Positions 4,896 to 6,874 of a stretch of DNA of 6,874 bases are shown here, piece after piece. Positions within the stretch are counted from its first letter, which is position 1; every line of letters begins with the position of its first letter. A program made the translations under genes and the position numbers. The notes below the pieces were generated by a model that saw nothing but the letters and a program-made list of their open reading frames with translations, did not search any database and was not told where the DNA came from. Source of the stretch: Phycisphaerales bacterium (GTDB taxonomy: Bacteria > Planctomycetota > Phycisphaerae > Phycisphaerales > UBA1924); NCBI GenBank assembly GCA_025453375.1, contig JALOQT010000074.1, positions 1 through 6,874 on the forward strand, in the 5' to 3' direction.

Positions 4896-6035
4896 ATGAA
4901 AATGGCATCCACGACTCTCGCTTCAGGCGAACTGTCGGGCGATTTGAGCCCCGTACACAGCCCGGTCGGCGTTCGGATCGCTGTGGCCGCGCTAAGCGCC
5001 CTCGCCTTGGCCAGCACTGCCCTGGCGCAGTGGACGCCGCCGCCGCTGGCCGATCCGCCCGCCGATGGGGGGATGTTTCAGTGGGCGACGGTGGGGGCAC
5101 TTAACAACCCGGCGTACAACGGCACGCCGGGGAATCCTCCCGCGTTCGGGGCCACGCCTGTGGGGCGTGGTAGCGTGAACTACGCCTATCGGATCAGCCG
5201 GACAGAACTGACGCATGGGCAATATCTGCCGTTCATCAACTCATTGCTGGGTAATCCTGCGACGGTCGCAGCCTTGGGTGCCCGGTTTGGCAGTCGTAAC
5301 GTGACTATTGACGGGTCCGGACAGATTCCCGATGGCTTTGAGTTGGCAAGCGAAGGCCCCAATGACTCACGCACATTCGTCCTTCGCGATCCGGGATGGA
5401 CAAACGTCTCTGTGCAACTGACGTGGCGGATGGCGGCGCTCTATTGCAACTGGATGCACAACGGGCGGGGGAACACCGTGGATGCATTCATCACCGGGGC
5501 GTACAACACCGACACGTGGAGCCGCCTGCCCAATGGAACGATGACCGACGAAGCCAGTCGGCTGCCGGGGGCGAGGTTCTTCATGCCCACGATCAGTGAG
5601 CGGATGAAGGCGGCCCACTACGACCCCAATCGATTTGGCCCTGGGCAAGGCGGATACTGGCTCTACGGCAATCGCACTGATGCCGAGCCTATCTACAGCT
5701 TTCCCGGCGTGCCCGATTCTCAAGGCCGCATGCCCACGGCGACCTATGCCGGTGGGTTTTTCAACCCCGTGCCCGTCGGCGTGCTGGCCGACCAGCAAAG
5801 CCCGTGGGGATTGTGGGACGCCGCAGGCGGGTGGAGTGAGTGGTGCGAGGGTTCAGCTTTTGGAGGTCCGGTTTCTGGCGGACTGTTGGATGGTGACCGT
5901 CTTGATGGCTTTGGGTCTGGTAGTTTGTGGAATCTCGAGAATGCAACACTTCGGATCGCCAGTGTGATTCCCGCTCCTAGTTCCGCTGGAGCGGTAGGGG
6001 TTGCGATGTTGGTTCTTTCTCGCAGGAGGCGTTGA
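4896..6035 (+). CDS. Exported FGE/SUMF1-fold protein with PEP-CTERM-like tail
   Basis: A 379-residue exported protein. The signal peptide has a long 27-residue n-region, a hydrophobic core at about 28-43 (IAVAALSALALASTAL) and a likely ALA-Q cleavage after residue 44. The mature part follows the formylglycine-generating-enzyme/sulfatase-modifying fold in order: FQWATVG (61-67), YRISRTELTHGQYLPFIN (98-115), LTWRMAALYCNWMHNG (175-190), RFFMPTISERMKAAHYDPN (227-245), GGYWLYG (252-258) and SPWGLWDAAGGWSEW (302-316). The family's RGGSW block and the catalytic cysteine pair near the C-terminus are absent; only C184 and C317 remain, so enzymatic formylglycine formation is unlikely. RIASVIPAP (353-361) leads to a short hydrophobic stretch and RRRR (376-379), a PEP-CTERM-like sorting tail that suggests export and envelope retention or processing. 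It is the first gene of a two-gene operon. Its ligand or role is unknown. Confidence 0.87.
   Translation: MKMASTTLASGELSGDLSPVHSPVGVRIAVAALSALALASTALAQWTPPPLADPPADGGMFQWATVGALNNPAYNGTPGNPPAFGATPVGRGSVNYAYRISRTELTHGQYLPFINSLLGNPATVAALGARFGSRNVTIDGSGQIPDGFELASEGPNDSRTFVLRDPGWTNVSVQLTWRMAALYCNWMHNGRGNTVDAFITGAYNTDTWSRLPNGTMTDEASRLPGARFFMPTISERMKAAHYDPNRFGPGQGGYWLYGNRTDAEPIYSFPGVPDSQGRMPTATYAGGFFNPVPVGVLADQQSPWGLWDAAGGWSEWCEGSAFGGPVSGGLLDGDRLDGFGSGSLWNLENATLRIASVIPAPSSAGAVGVAMLVLSRRRR
6024..6029 (+). promoter_or_regulatory. Shine-Dalgarno embedded in the C-terminal Arg codons of the upstream gene
   Basis: AGGAGG is two of the four arginine codons (CGC AGG AGG CGT TGA) ending the FGE-like protein and sits 9 nt before ATG 6039. 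Ribosomes finishing the first gene would therefore be placed at the initiation site of the second, which favours translational coupling. Confidence 0.85.
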
Positions 6036-6038
6036 ATC

Positions 6039-6874
6039 ATGAGCAAGTTACTCGCGGTGAGGGTCGGTATCGGGCTTTCCATAACACTGGTTCCTACAGC
6101 AATAAGTAGTGCACAGCTTTCTCCATCATGCACGTTTGATCGACCCATCAAAGTGTGGAAGCTCTCTACCGCGGAAAATGCCTTACCTGAGCAAGTCGAA
6201 GTGGGTATAAGCGAGCTAGACGGGTGCGAGGCCTGGATCGATCCGAACTGGCCCCATCCGCTGCCAACTGGGCAGGTGAATGATCTCGACTGGGCTCCGA
6301 GAATCATCATCCGACCCAAGAACGAGCCACGAAACAACGACGCTGATTATTCGATGACGTGGTGGGTCTACCGCGCTGATACTGGTGAGCGACTGGATAT
6401 TGACAGTATTACGTTTATCGGCACACCGACGGAGGCGTTCGCCGATGCCGATGGCTGGCCGCAGCCAGGGCGCGAATACCGCCTAATTGTCGCGGGTCCA
6501 CCGGAACTTGCTCCGTGGGATCGCCCTGACTCCAATGCAGAGAGCGTTGGTTTCTTGCAAGATGGAGTCCTGACCCACGGTGCTCGGCACATTCGAGAAG
6601 TTCGCGGGTATGGAGCCGGGGCCTACTACTTCGAGAATGCCGCAGAGACGATACCGATTCTCGATCCACGCCCCAAAATCGGTCCGGTTGACGGGCCGAA
6701 CGATCCTTTAGGGAACTTTCGGTACTTCAAGCCGACCGAGCCGCGTACCTTCCCACCACAGGCGCAGGGACCGAGCCAAAAAGAATGGTCGTATCGCATC
6801 CGAATGCGAATCGGCGTGACTGGGGACTTGGGAACTGTCGAATCTGGTGATATCGCGCGTATTGAGGCACGCCG
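6039..6874 (+). CDS. Unrecognised secreted protein, partial (continues past window end)
   Basis: Function not recognised. The frame is open for 278 codons to the window edge. A signal peptide is clear: basic start (MSKLLAVR), hydrophobic core to about residue 22, and a likely SSA-Q cleavage after residue 25. The mature part has two cysteines (C31, C63) and many Trp, Pro and Asp residues. It looks beta-rich (YSMTWWVYRADTGERLDID, REYRLIVAGP, WSYRIRMRIGV), in keeping with a secreted beta-sandwich-like or binding protein rather than a known enzyme. No catalytic motif is visible. It starts 3 nt after the FGE-like stop, so the two are probably one operon. Codon use (ATA, TTA, AGT) is less GC-biased than in rsmB. 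A C-terminal anchor, if any, would lie beyond the window. Confidence 0.85.
   Translation, partial: MSKLLAVRVGIGLSITLVPTAISSAQLSPSCTFDRPIKVWKLSTAENALPEQVEVGISELDGCEAWIDPNWPHPLPTGQVNDLDWAPRIIIRPKNEPRNNDADYSMTWWVYRADTGERLDIDSITFIGTPTEAFADADGWPQPGREYRLIVAGPPELAPWDRPDSNAESVGFLQDGVLTHGARHIREVRGYGAGAYYFENAAETIPILDPRPKIGPVDGPNDPLGNFRYFKPTEPRTFPPQAQGPSQKEWSYRIRMRIGVTGDLGTVESGDIARIEAR

Noticed and set aside
4078..4899. Plus-strand 273-codon frame across the divergent intergenic region
   Set aside because: It is half antisense to the minus-strand gene and the rest is Arg/Pro/Ser-rich; no start signal or domain.

Overview
The window is very GC-rich. It encodes a secreted protein ending in an IPAP motif, a short hydrophobic stretch and RRRR, the tail style of PEP-CTERM-like proteins in Planctomycetota. 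Together with the G-rich disordered linkers and the FGE-like fold of that protein, this suggests a planctomycete, probably of class Phycisphaerae. The assignment is an inference from protein style, since no marker gene was compared.

Layout: (1) 1-1044, minus strand: a membrane sensor histidine kinase, cut by the window edge before its ATPase domain. (2) 1045-1217: a G-run-rich gap between divergent genes. (3) about 1218-3374, plus strand: an RsmB-type 16S rRNA m5C methyltransferase (NusB-like domain plus SAM methyltransferase), swollen by low-complexity inserts made of short tandem repeats and a palindrome. (4) 3375-3620: a convergent intergenic region built almost entirely of 7- and 8-bp tandem repeats, with a hairpin terminator. 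(5) 3621-4379, minus strand: an uncharacterised protein with an alpha-helical N-terminal half and an FnIII-like C-terminal half. (6) 4380-4895: a divergent intergenic region with no supported gene. (7) 4896-6035 and 6039 to the window end, plus strand: a two-gene operon of exported proteins, an FGE/SUMF1-fold PEP-CTERM-like protein followed 3 nt later by an unrecognised secreted protein.

The kinase, the rRNA methyltransferase and the helical/FnIII-like protein do not form an obvious pathway. The last two genes are probably co-transcribed and translationally linked: the AGG AGG codons of the first protein's terminal arginines also form the Shine-Dalgarno of the second. Codon use there looks less GC-extreme than in the first 3.6 kb.

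The most striking feature is the spread of short tandem repeats with 7- or 8-bp units. They fill the 3375-3620 gap and also sit inside the rsmB coding frame, which stays open through them. I saw no CRISPR array, transposase, tRNA or rRNA gene.
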